Below, in pieces: positions 36,411 through 44,327 of a stretch of DNA of 64,000 nucleotides. The notes beneath the pieces are model-generated. The model did not search any database, was not told the DNA's origin, and saw only the letters and a program-made list of their open reading frames with translations. Positions within the stretch are counted from its first letter, which is position 1. Every line of letters begins with the position of its first letter. The stretch covers positions 77,527 to 141,526 of the forward strand of contig NZ_LIUT01000003.1 in NCBI RefSeq assembly GCF_001277345.1, given 5' to 3'. A program made the translations under genes and the position numbers. The stretch comes from Paenibacillus solani. Lineage in GTDB: Bacteria > Bacillota > Bacilli > Paenibacillales > Paenibacillaceae.

Positions 36411-37711
36411 TGCCCCAGCTTCCTTTCAACGAGCCCTTGCAGTTGGTCGCGCAGTCCCTCAAGCGGAATTTCGCTGACAACCGGAGCCAAGAAACCGTAA
36501 ATAACCAAGGATTCCGCAACGCTGCGGGAAATCCCCCGGGACATCAGATAGTAAATTTGCTCTTGATTCACTTGTCCCACGGACGCCGCGTGTCCAGCCG
36601 TTACGTCATCCTCATCAATCAACAGAATTGGATTCGCGTCTCCGCGGGCTTTCGGGCTGAGCATCAGAACACGTTCGGTCTGTTGACCGTCTGCTTTGGT
36701 TGCGCCCTTCTCAATCTTGGTGATTCCGTTGATAATGGCCTGTGCCTCTTCACGCATAACCGCACGCGTAATCATCTGGGAAGCGGAACTCTTACCATAA
36801 TGCTTCGCTTGCGTTGTGTAGTTGATCTTCTGAGATCCGGAACCTACCGCAATGACTTTCGCATCAGATGTCGAACCGTTACCCTTCAGTATACTCATGG
36901 TATCGCTCGCTGTATCGCCATCGTTCATCTCACCAACGATCCATTCGATCGAAGCATCGTTGTCGAGCACCGCACGGCGGAACGTAACATCCGTTGCTTC
37001 TGCGGTCAACTGGTGAACGGAAGCATAACGAACTTTCGCACCATTTTTGGCAAAGATCTCTACCGCTCCGTTATGGGTTACCGGCGCAGACAGAGAATCC
37101 GATACATAGTTGTCTACGTATGTGATTTGGCTGTTAGCTTCGGCTACAATCAGCACGTGCGGAGCGAATGTCGCTTCGGCATCATCAGTCAGCATAACCG
37201 CTTGAAGCGGAACATCAACCTCAACATTCTTAGGAACATAAAGAAACACTCCGCCGTTCCATACTACAGCGTGGAGAGCAGCCAGCGCGTGCTCGTCATT
37301 CTTAAGCGCTTGATGCAGGTAAGGTTTAACCAAGTCCTCATGCTTTCTCACCGCTGTTTCCAAATCCGTGAAAATCACGCCTTTGGCAGCAAGTTCCGAA
37401 GCCAGACTTGTATATACCGTTCCGGAGTTACGCTGAATTACCAGTCCGCCTTCTCTCGAACCTTCGACAAGCTGTGCTGCCCGCTCAGGCAGTTCATCGA
37501 GGGAAGCAAGTTTCTTGCTTTCTTTATATTCACCGTAGCTTTGGATGTTCCAACGCTCGATGCGTTGTTTCTCCAGCTTCGGCAATTCCAATTGGCCGGC
37601 AAGTTCCAAAGAAGCCAAGCGGCTGTCTGTCAGCCAAGTTGGTTCCTGTCTACTCTCGGACAAAGCCTTCAAAGCCTCAGCGTTGACCGGAAGTATGGTT
37701 TGTGTAGTCAT
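36407..37711 (-). CDS. sufD: Fe-S cluster assembly protein SufD
   Basis: SufD pairs with SufB and SufC in the scaffold complex. The 434-residue protein begins MTTQTILPVNAEALKALS, which follows GGGAGGAGG by eight bases; a TTG seven codons earlier is rejected because it lies before that site. It has NGGVFLYVPKNVEVDVPLQ (near 150-168) and ends with the family sequence LMSRGISRSVAESLVIYGFL. It is 22 bases after sufC and overlaps sufS by four. A long antisense open frame lies opposite and is a shadow. Confidence 0.96.
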   Translation of the reverse strand: MTTQTILPVNAEALKALSESRQEPTWLTDSRLASLELAGQLELPKLEKQRIERWNIQSYGEYKESKKLASLDELPERAAQLVEGSREGGLVIQRNSGTVYTSLASELAAKGVIFTDLETAVRKHEDLVKPYLHQALKNDEHALAALHAVVWNGGVFLYVPKNVEVDVPLQAVMLTDDAEATFAPHVLIVAEANSQITYVDNYVSDSLSAPVTHNGAVEIFAKNGAKVRYASVHQLTAEATDVTFRRAVLDNDASIEWIVGEMNDGDTASDTMSILKGNGSTSDAKVIAVGSGSQKINYTTQAKHYGKSSASQMITRAVMREEAQAIINGITKIEKGATKADGQQTERVLMLSPKARGDANPILLIDEDDVTAGHAASVGQVNQEQIYYLMSRGISRSVAESLVIYGFLAPVVSEIPLEGLRDQLQGLVERKLGQ

Positions 37712-37733
37712 ATCGTTTCCTCCTCCCGTCAAT

Positions 37734-38516
37734 TTACGCGTCTTGACCTACAGTTTCATCCGTAATGCCCAGCTCTTCCTTAATCCAGTCATAACCTTCT
37801 GCTTCCAAACGCTCAGCCAGTTCCGGTCCGCCGGATTTCACGATACGTCCTTGCATCATAACATGCACAAAATCTGGAGTAATATAGTTAAGCAAACGCT
37901 GGTAGTGGGTAATAATCAAGAAACCGCGTTCTTCGGATTTCATCGTATTCACACCGTCTGCTACAATTCTTAATGCATCGATATCAAGACCGGAGTCTAC
38001 TTCGTCAAGAATGACGAGTTTTGGATCCAGCAGCATCATCTGCAGGATTTCGTTACGCTTCTTCTCACCACCGGAGAAGCCTTCGTTCAGGTAACGGTGC
38101 GCGAACTCGGGATTCATCTCAAGTTCTTTCATTTTGCCTTCCATTTGACGAATAAACTTAATCAACGAAATTTCATTGCCTTCACCGCGACGAGCGTTGA
38201 TAGCACTGCGCAGGAAGTCGGAATTCGTTACACCAGCGATTTCACTTGGATATTGCATGGCCAGGAACATACCTGCGCGCGCACGCTCATCCACTTCCAT
38301 CTCCAGCACGTCTTCATCGTTAAGCAAAACTTTACCATCTGTCACTTCATATTTAGGATGACCCATCAACGCGGAAGCCAGCGTACTTTTACCTGTACCG
38401 TTCGGTCCCATGATGGCATGAACTTCTCCGCCTTTCACCTCAAGGTCGATTCCCTTAAGAATCTCCTTGCCTTCGATTGTTGCTTTCAATCCTTCAATGA
38501 CAAACTTTGTTGACAT
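37734..38516 (-). CDS. sufC: Fe-S cluster assembly ATPase SufC
   Basis: SufC is the ABC-type ATPase of the SufBCD scaffold. The 260-residue protein has Walker A GPNGTGKSTL (near 37-46), the ABC signature FSGGEKKRNEI (near 149-159), Walker B LVILDEVDSGLD (near 170-181) and the switch His in ITHYQRLL. It is the first gene of the suf operon. Start ATG has GGAGGGA upstream. An extended -10 candidate, TGTTATCAT, and a PerR-like box lie upstream. Identification is firm. Confidence 0.97.
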   Translation of the reverse strand: MSTKFVIEGLKATIEGKEILKGIDLEVKGGEVHAIMGPNGTGKSTLASALMGHPKYEVTDGKVLLNDEDVLEMEVDERARAGMFLAMQYPSEIAGVTNSDFLRSAINARRGEGNEISLIKFIRQMEGKMKELEMNPEFAHRYLNEGFSGGEKKRNEILQMMLLDPKLVILDEVDSGLDIDALRIVADGVNTMKSEERGFLIITHYQRLLNYITPDFVHVMMQGRIVKSGGPELAERLEAEGYDWIKEELGITDETVGQDA

Positions 38517-38611
38517 ATTAGATTCCCTCCGTTGAATAGGTAGTGTATTGTTGTCCTATATGATAACAGGTTTGACTCCCTGATTTCATAAATTAAAAAA
38601 TAATTATTTGT

Positions 38612-38626
38612 TTATAATCATTCTAA
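38612..38626 (-). promoter_or_regulatory. PerR-like box upstream of sufC
   Basis: TTATAATCATTCTAA matches 14 of 15 positions of the PerR consensus TTATAATNATTATAA. It lies about 96 bases upstream of sufC and between that gene and the dps terminator. A Fur or PerR repressor might therefore act here, but the function of this site is inferred. Confidence 0.5.
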
Positions 38627-38723
38627 ACTGATTATCACTGATTCTCAAGCCATTTTATAATAAAATATGACGTATTTCAACCGGACAGGCTTTTTGAAGA
38701 CACTATCAGACAGGTAGAGCTAT

Positions 38724-38763
38724 CAAAAAACAGGCCTAGCCATTGAACGGCCAAGCCTGTTTC
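38724..38763 (-). terminator. Terminator of the dps gene
   Basis: On the minus strand AAACAGGCTTGGCC and GGCTAGGCCTGTTT form a stem with a short loop, then T residues. Confidence 0.82.
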
Positions 38764-38794
38764 ATACACGAGTTCATCCTTATATGTTTCACTC

Positions 38795-39271
38795 TTATCC
38801 AAGATAAGCGCGCAGCATCCACATATGTTTCTCAAGATCTGCCTTGAAGCCGGTAAACATATCCGCTGTAGGCATGTCTCCCGCTTTCTCAGCCATCTCA
38901 ATGCCTTCGCCCATCTCCTCGGAAACGGTAGCAAAGTCTTCAATCAGCGCTTGAACCATACCGCGAGTATCTTCATTGCCGGAGGCCTCTTGCACGGTTG
39001 CAAGCTCCAGATACTCCTTCATCGTTGCAGCAGGTTTGCCTTTGATCGAGAGCAGACGCTCGGCAATTTCATCCATTTTAAGTGTAACTTCATTATACAG
39101 TTCTTCAAATTTCACATGAAGGGAGTAGAATTGTTCCCCGGTTACATACCAGTGATAGTTATGAATTTTGACATAAAGCACGTTGAGGTTTGCTACTTGC
39201 TGATTCAACAACTGCTCCAGGCTGGAGTTTTTGGTTTTTCCCGCAGCTTTGCCAGATGTAGTTTTTGCCAT
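38795..39271 (-). CDS. dps: Dps-family ferritin-like protein
   Basis: Dps forms a dodecamer that oxidises and stores iron and protects DNA from peroxide. The 158-residue protein has a lysine-rich N-terminal tail (MAKTTSGKAAGKTKN), which in some Dps proteins contacts DNA. Its ferroxidase-site residues appear in HNYHWYVTGEQFYSLHVKFEELY (near 37-59) and MDEIAERLLSIKGKP. Start ATG has AAGGGA upstream. It has its own terminator. No PerR box was found upstream of this gene, unlike the suf operon downstream. Identification is firm for the family. Confidence 0.93.
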   Translation of the reverse strand: MAKTTSGKAAGKTKNSSLEQLLNQQVANLNVLYVKIHNYHWYVTGEQFYSLHVKFEELYNEVTLKMDEIAERLLSIKGKPAATMKEYLELATVQEASGNEDTRGMVQALIEDFATVSEEMGEGIEMAEKAGDMPTADMFTGFKADLEKHMWMLRAYLG

Positions 39272-39577
39272 GATTAATCCCTTCCTTTTCTATATGAAAT
39301 GCACCCTGTACTGCCTCCAAGGATATGCTGCACCAGCGGTGTAATCCCATTGTAACTGGAATCAACTGCTATTGCTATTCCTTCATTAATATATGAGTAC
39401 ATGCTGTGCTTGGGCGTCTATTTGTAGTTTACCCTCACAAGTACGAAGCGAATCAAGTTCATTAAACTTGTCTTTCACCCAAAAAATGATACAAAATTTA
39501 CGAAAAAACGTTATACTAGATAATACCAAGCAAAAACGTTGGCTTTTTTCTTTTATATTATTTGGGGGTGACTAAAC
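39272..39577. other. Intergenic region between dps and mtnK
   Basis: About 306 bases carry the upstream regions of the two divergent genes. Inverted pairs CAAGTT/AACTTG (39454-39470) and ACAAGT/ACTTGT (39437-39471) overlap and could be alternative RNA stems. Two AACGTT copies flank the last part. A SAM-riboswitch (S-box) core was looked for and not seen. The mtnK site GGGGGTG is at the end. Confidence 0.5.
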
Positions 39578-40801
39578 ATGTCTACATATCATCCGCTGAA
39601 CGCGGAGAAGGCGATACAATTAGCCAAGAGCTTACCAGGCCGTTTTCCGGACCATACTGAGCTTGAATGCCATGAAATCGGGGATGGCAATCTCAATCTG
39701 GTGTTTCATGTCACCGCCAAAAACACGAACGATAGTATCATTATCAAACAAGCGGTTCCTTATGCAAAAGTCGTTGGTGAATCCTGGCCGCTTTCTTTGG
39801 AACGTGCACGTATTGAACGCCAGGCACTGGAAATGGAATATTCGCTCTGCCCGGATCTTGTTCCCGCAGTATACGGATATTCGGATGAGCTCGCTTATAC
39901 CATCATGGAGGATCTGAGCGAGTATACCATCATGCGCAAAGGCTTAATTGAAGGAAACGCTTATCCTAAGTTCGCTGAGCATATTGGTCTATTCCTGGCC
40001 AGAACCTTGTTTTACACTTCAGATTTGGGGATGAACCAGCAAGAGAAGAAAATACTTGCCGGCCGCTTTGTGAATCCGGATTTATGCAAAATCACAGAAG
40101 ACCTCATCTTCGAAGACCCTTACCGAGAATCAGCTAATAACAATTATGAGCTGAGCATCGCCGATGAAGCGGAAGCCCTACGCGCCGACCTGCCCCTTCA
40201 CTTCGAGGTGGCGCTGCTTCGTGAAAAGTTTCTAACCCACGCGCAAGCTCTGCTGCATGGGGATCTGCATACGGGCAGCGTCTTTGTCACATCGGAATCC
40301 ACCAAGGTGATCGATCCGGAATTCGCTTTCTTTGGTCCGATGGGCTTCGATATCGGCGCTGTAATCGGCAATATTCTGCTCAACTATGCAGCACAACCGG
40401 GATGGAGTCAGGATGAGCATGCGCTGGCGGCACGTGAAGCCAGACTCCTTGAGATGGCGAGCGATGTGTGGACCCACTTCGAGAGCAACTTCCGCAAGCT
40501 CTGGAATGAAGATCTCCTGGATGAAATGTCTCGAACGCCGGGCTATCAGGATTATTATGTATCGCAGATTTTGAAGGATACCGCCGGGTATGCCGGTTGT
40601 AAAATGATCCGCCGCATAGTAGGATTGTCCCATGTAGCGGACATTGACACGATCACGGATGATAACGCCAGAGAAACGGCTCAGCGCAAAGCGCTTGCCA
40701 TCGGTAAACAGCTCGTGCGCCATCACCGAAGCATCAAATCCTTTGAGGATATTTTGACACTAATCACACAAGCAACTAAAGGAAATGAGGTATCCATATG
40801 A
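39578..40801 (+). CDS. mtnK: Methylthioribose kinase MtnK
   Basis: MtnK phosphorylates 5-methylthioribose in the methionine salvage pathway. The 407-residue protein has the choline-kinase-like fold. Its catalytic loop is LLHGDLHTGSVF (near 227-238), and the metal-binding DPEFAFFGPMGFDIG lies near residues 247-261. The N-lobe has GDGNLNLVFHV (near 32-42) and the Lys in IIIKQAVPY. It overlaps mtnA by four bases. A GGGGGTG site is upstream. Identification is firm. Confidence 0.95.
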   Translation: MSTYHPLNAEKAIQLAKSLPGRFPDHTELECHEIGDGNLNLVFHVTAKNTNDSIIIKQAVPYAKVVGESWPLSLERARIERQALEMEYSLCPDLVPAVYGYSDELAYTIMEDLSEYTIMRKGLIEGNAYPKFAEHIGLFLARTLFYTSDLGMNQQEKKILAGRFVNPDLCKITEDLIFEDPYRESANNNYELSIADEAEALRADLPLHFEVALLREKFLTHAQALLHGDLHTGSVFVTSESTKVIDPEFAFFGPMGFDIGAVIGNILLNYAAQPGWSQDEHALAAREARLLEMASDVWTHFESNFRKLWNEDLLDEMSRTPGYQDYYVSQILKDTAGYAGCKMIRRIVGLSHVADIDTITDDNARETAQRKALAIGKQLVRHHRSIKSFEDILTLITQATKGNEVSI

Positions 40802-41877
40802 GCGGTATGACTTCCGGCAATGCTAACACTTATGCACCGCTAAGTTCGGTTTATTGGGAAGGAGATCATCTGGTTCTGCTGGACCAGCGTTTGCTTCCGG
40901 AAGAAATTGTTTATCTTCAGCTTTCTACACCCGAAGAAGTATGGGAAGGCATTCACTCCATGAAGGTCCGCGGAGCACCAGCGATTGGAATCGCGGCAGC
41001 ATTCGGCGCTGTGCTTGGCGGCATGCAGTACGAAAGTGTCGACAGCAAGGGCTGGCTTGAGCAAGTTGTAAAAACCTGCGCTTATCTGGCTACTTCCAGA
41101 CCGACAGCCGTCAATCTGTTCTGGGCCCTGGACCGGATAAAGCTTGCTGCTGAACAACTCGCAGCTTCAAACCTTGAGGCAGCCGGACTAAATGCAGCTC
41201 TGCTGGCAGAAGCAGAGGCAATCCGGGCCGAGGACGAGGATGTGTGCCGCCGCATCGGTGAAAACGCACTCCCGTTCTTCGAGGATGGCATGGGCGTGCT
41301 TACCCACTGTAATGCGGGCGGACTGGCTACAGCCAAGTACGGCACGGCATTGGCACCGATGTATCTAGCTCATGAGCAGGGCCTGAACATTAAGGTATTC
41401 GCAGACGAAACCAGACCGGTACTCCAAGGTGCCCGCTTAACCGCTTTTGAACTCCAGCAGGCCGGTATTGACGTTACGCTTCTCGCTGACAACATGGCTG
41501 CTATGGTCATGTCCAAAGGATGGATCCAGGCGGTCATCGTCGGTACCGATCGCGTAGCCGCAAATGGCGATGTTGCCAACAAAATTGGGACATACGGGGT
41601 AGCCGTTTTGGCTAAAGCTCACGGCATTCCTTTTTACGTTGCGTGCCCGCTGTCGACGATTGATCTGAATACGGCGTCAGGAGCCGATATCCCGATTGAG
41701 GAGCGCCCTGGCGAAGAGATCACGGAAGGTTTCGGAAAACGTACGGCACCGCAAGGCATCAAAGTGTACAATCCTGCCTTTGACATCACCCCGAATGAAT
41801 ATGTGACTGCGATCATTACGGAAAAAGGCGTCGTGAAAGCACCTTATCACGAGAGCTTGAAAAGCCTGTTTGAATAG
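40798..41877 (+). CDS. mtnA: Methylthioribose-1-phosphate isomerase MtnA
   Basis: MtnA converts methylthioribose-1-phosphate to methylthioribulose-1-phosphate in methionine salvage. The 359-residue protein has family motifs MKVRGAPAIGIAAAFG (near 55-70), HCNAGGLATAKYGTA with the active cysteine (near 167-181), and GTDRVAANGDVANKIGT with the catalytic Asp (near 249-265). ATGA overlap with mtnK points to coupled translation. The next pathway genes (mtnW, X, B, D) are not in this window. Identification is firm. Confidence 0.96.
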   Translation: MSGMTSGNANTYAPLSSVYWEGDHLVLLDQRLLPEEIVYLQLSTPEEVWEGIHSMKVRGAPAIGIAAAFGAVLGGMQYESVDSKGWLEQVVKTCAYLATSRPTAVNLFWALDRIKLAAEQLAASNLEAAGLNAALLAEAEAIRAEDEDVCRRIGENALPFFEDGMGVLTHCNAGGLATAKYGTALAPMYLAHEQGLNIKVFADETRPVLQGARLTAFELQQAGIDVTLLADNMAAMVMSKGWIQAVIVGTDRVAANGDVANKIGTYGVAVLAKAHGIPFYVACPLSTIDLNTASGADIPIEERPGEEITEGFGKRTAPQGIKVYNPAFDITPNEYVTAIITEKGVVKAPYHESLKSLFE

Positions 41878-41910
41878 CAGCCCTGATATGAATAAGCCTT
41901 GACACCAAAG

Positions 41911-41946
41911 ACGGACAGCCGATTAACAACCGATTGTCCGTTTTTT
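41911..41946 (+). terminator. Intrinsic terminator after mtnA
   Basis: ACGGACA (41911-41917) and TGTCCGT (41935-41941) flank a loop of 17 bases and are followed by TTTTTT. Confidence 0.75.
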
Positions 41947-41976
41947 GGTGAATGTTTTGTAGTGCATCCATTGTGT

Positions 41977-42279
41977 TCAAAGCATTCTCAGTATGGCATC
42001 CTTGCCGGCCAAGCCAGGATGGATTCCCCACTTCTCTGCCTCCAGGGTTACGGATTCCAGAGGTGCTTCCAGCAGCTGCTCTAGTGTGCGGACCCCGGTA
42101 GCCCTCCCTGCAATGATCTTCCGGTCAGCCAGTCGTTCATTCAGCAGTCCCACATCGAGTGCACCGCACATGATATAGCCACGGGAAGTATAAACAGCCA
42201 GGAGCGTTGTTTTCGGCAGCTGAACCTCCACGCCCATAACGGTATGTCCTTCGATATTAATCGGCAGTAAAGTCACCAA
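41977..42279 (-). CDS. yunC: DUF1805 protein YunC
   Basis: This 100-residue protein of the DUF1805/YunC family has LPKTTLLAV, the signature SRGYIMCGALDVGLLNERL and the AGRATGVRTLEQLLEAPLESVT stretch. TTG at 42279 is preferred because it is eight bases after GGGGAGG and aligns with the known YunC start; GTG at 42288 is too close to that site. The function of YunC is not known. Its usual neighbour yunD is about 11 kb away here. Confidence 0.9.
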   Translation of the reverse strand: MVTLLPINIEGHTVMGVEVQLPKTTLLAVYTSRGYIMCGALDVGLLNERLADRKIIAGRATGVRTLEQLLEAPLESVTLEAEKWGIHPGLAGKDAILRML

Positions 42280-42462
42280 TTCACACACCTCCCCTCGCTT
42301 TTCGCTTAGAATTATGTTTATTCCTCATGAACCGACATGGTGCAAATGTCTCGTTAGTACATGCATTTCCTTCGATAATAAATGGGGCTAATGTCTCTTA
42401 AGTAGATAGAGTAATAATGAAATCGATATGACATTAGGACTATCAAAATTCGAAAATTATGG

Positions 42463-42468
42463 TATATT
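42463..42468 (+). promoter_or_regulatory. Extended -10 element candidate upstream of a hypothetical gene
   Basis: TGGTATATT (TG one base before TATATT at 42463-42468) resembles an extended -10 element. A matching -35 is not clear. It argues that coding begins downstream, near 42503. Confidence 0.35.
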
Positions 42469-42502
42469 AGATTCAGTGAAAAAACAATGTGAAAGCTGGT
42501 GT

Positions 42503-43057
42503 ATGATAAAAGCTATGAACACAATTCCTGTCACCGATGAGAACGGCTTTTTATTCAACGTTGATATTCTGGTCAAGAGTTCTTCCAACGCACTGGCTCT
42601 GCAATATTTGCTAGAAATGCTGAACGAAAAGGCTGAAGTCATCGATTTCCGGGTCAAGTCCGGAATGGAGCTTGGAGAAATCATCAACACCTTGATCCAA
42701 GCCAAAAAGAATTCTGTAATTAGCAAAGCTTCACGCAAATCGAATTCTGAAACCTCTCCAAAAGAGAAGCTTGTTACTCCTGCTACATCTTCGATACCGG
42801 AGAAAAAGATCACTGCAAGCGCTCCCCCTGTGCAAACACCAATCATCGGAAGTGATCCCTTTGAATGGATAAAAGTATACAGTAAGGATAATCGCCTTGT
42901 TCGCCTGACAACAAACCGCAACGGAAAGCAAACAAGCCTTCCCTGTCGTATTCTTAACTACGACGAAAGCAATTTCCTCGTGAACGTTTATCATGTCGAT
43001 GAGAAACAGGTTTATACTTTCAAACTCAATGAAATTGATGAATTTAGTGTCAGCTAA
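42503..43057 (+). CDS. Hypothetical soluble protein with a Ser/Pro-rich linker
   Basis: This 184-residue protein was not recognised. Residues 1-80 form a helical N-terminal region with NALALQYLLEMLNEKAEVIDF. The middle (about 70-115) is rich in Ser, Lys, Thr and Pro and is probably a flexible linker. The C-terminal part from about residue 120 is beta-rich (RLVRLTTNRNGKQTSLPCR, then VNVYHVDEKQVYTFKLNEID). ATG at 42503 is taken because a promoter-like element lies just before it; ATG at 42512 is possible. Some similarity to a small Sm- or OB-like fold at the C-terminus is only a guess. No function can be given. Confidence 0.6.
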   Translation: MIKAMNTIPVTDENGFLFNVDILVKSSSNALALQYLLEMLNEKAEVIDFRVKSGMELGEIINTLIQAKKNSVISKASRKSNSETSPKEKLVTPATSSIPEKKITASAPPVQTPIIGSDPFEWIKVYSKDNRLVRLTTNRNGKQTSLPCRILNYDESNFLVNVYHVDEKQVYTFKLNEIDEFSVS

Positions 43058-43076
43058 TACTCCACCGTGATCCATT

Positions 43077-43130
43077 AAAAAAACGGCTTCGCCGCCCCAT
43101 AAACAAGGGTTCGGTGAAACCGTTTTTTTT
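43077..43130. terminator. Bidirectional terminator
   Basis: AAACGGCTTCGCCG (43081-43094) and CGGTGAAACCGTTT (43112-43125) form an imperfect stem flanked by A and T runs, between two convergent genes. Confidence 0.7.
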
Positions 43131-43138
43131 CTTTAGAA

Positions 43139-43519
43139 TCAAGCGCGTTTAGAAAACAGCGCCGAAGACATCAGCATCAGCCAGCCTACTATAAAGCATA
43201 CTCCACCTATCGGCGTTATAGCGCCTAGCCACTTGATACCTGATATACTTAATACATAGAGACTGCCTGAGAAAATAATCGTTCCGGCGATGAATAGAGC
43301 GCCCGCCCAAAACAGCTTGCGGGATTCACCCAGCACCTTCGCCAGGATACCTGTAATCAATACGGCTAGTCCGTGTATCATGTGATAATGGACTCCTGTC
43401 TCGTATGTAGCCAGCTCATCAACCGTAATGCGATCCTGGAGCATATGTGCACCGAATGCTCCGATGGCTACAGACAAAGCCATCAGAATCGAGCCCCACG
43501 CAATGAATGTTCGACTCAA
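43139..43519 (-). CDS. DUF423 membrane protein (YwdK-like)
   Basis: This 126-residue protein has four predicted spans and the DUF423 signature VAIGAFGAHMLQDRI near the first span, followed by ETGVHYHMIHGLAVL. The C-terminus has ITPIGGVCFIVGWLML. Start is TTG with AAGGGG upstream. It is convergent with the hypothetical gene on the other strand. The family is widespread and its function is unknown. Confidence 0.88.
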   Translation of the reverse strand: MSRTFIAWGSILMALSVAIGAFGAHMLQDRITVDELATYETGVHYHMIHGLAVLITGILAKVLGESRKLFWAGALFIAGTIIFSGSLYVLSISGIKWLGAITPIGGVCFIVGWLMLMSSALFSKRA

Positions 43520-43735
43520 GCCTGTTCAACCCCTTTTTATCAACGGACCATCCTGTCCTTATGTCATCATGTTAAGTTTAACGGATTCTCTACAGCTTTT
43601 CCACAGGGGTATAAGTGCTTTGGACTTGATTTCCAATCTATTTTGTGAAAGATTAATAAGGAAGCATAACTAACTTTGGTAGACACCAACAGAAATGATT
43701 AATGAATGTATCCCAAGTAAGGAGAGATTATGTAA

Positions 43736-44158
43736 ATGGATCAGCAATCATCCTCCTCACCATCCGAGGAACAAGCATCACCCAAAAGACCCAAAACCAC
43801 CTTCATCCCACCTGAGGACAGAAAACACTCCCGCTTCGGTATAGCATCTTTCATATTATCCATCGTGACCCTGCTAGGATATATTCTGCTTGGGGCGCTC
43901 GGCACGACGATGATTGAGCCTTTCATGACTGAAAATGGTCCGCTTCTGGAACCGAATCAGGAAACACTCGAAGCGATGACCACATTAGCGGCTGTATTCA
44001 TCCTCGTCATGATTATTAATATCATCGGACTGGCTCTTGGCATTGTAGGCTGCTTTAGCAAAAATCGCAAAAGAGCCGTCGCTGTCATTGCCACCATCGT
44101 GAATAGCATTGTCATCGTTACCATCGCTGCTCTGTTCTTCTTCGTATTAAACGCTTAG
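43736..44158 (+). CDS. Small membrane protein, DUF4064/DUF4190-like
   Basis: This 140-residue protein has a polar Ser/Pro/Glu-rich cytoplasmic head (about 1-33), a first span (FGIASFILSIVTLLGYILLG), a loop of about 30 residues, and two further spans (AAVFILVMIINIIGLALGIVG and AVIATIVNSIVIVTIAALFF). The last two are separated by a positively charged KNRKR turn. The layout resembles DUF4190/DUF4064-type membrane proteins. The start has AAGGAGAG upstream and a good terminator follows. Function is unknown. Confidence 0.7.
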   Translation: MDQQSSSSPSEEQASPKRPKTTFIPPEDRKHSRFGIASFILSIVTLLGYILLGALGTTMIEPFMTENGPLLEPNQETLEAMTTLAAVFILVMIINIIGLALGIVGCFSKNRKRAVAVIATIVNSIVIVTIAALFFFVLNA

Positions 44159-44170
44159 GACACAAGAATA

Positions 44171-44211
44171 TGGACACCGTACTTGATCTAATTCAGGTAC
44201 GGTGTCTTTTT
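44171..44211 (+). terminator. Intrinsic terminator after the small membrane protein gene
   Basis: GACACCGTAC (44173-44182) and GTACGGTGTC (44197-44206) form a perfect 10-bp stem followed by TTTTT. Confidence 0.88.
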
Positions 44212-44327
44212 CATACCAAACCAGGATTGACCCTCACATATCGTTCTTTCTCCCGAATATAATGAAATACTACAGCCGAAAAAAGACGGCAACAGGCGTC
44301 ATGGCTGCACTTGGGAGGTGACTGTCC

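Noticed and set aside
36410..37765. A 451-codon plus-strand open frame opposite sufD
   Set aside because: It is antisense to a firm SufD gene. Its translation has a composition typical of shadow frames, and it has no ribosome binding site or family match.
39421..39577. S-box riboswitch in front of mtnK
   Set aside because: The conserved S-box core was not found, so the leader is reported only as unassigned structure.
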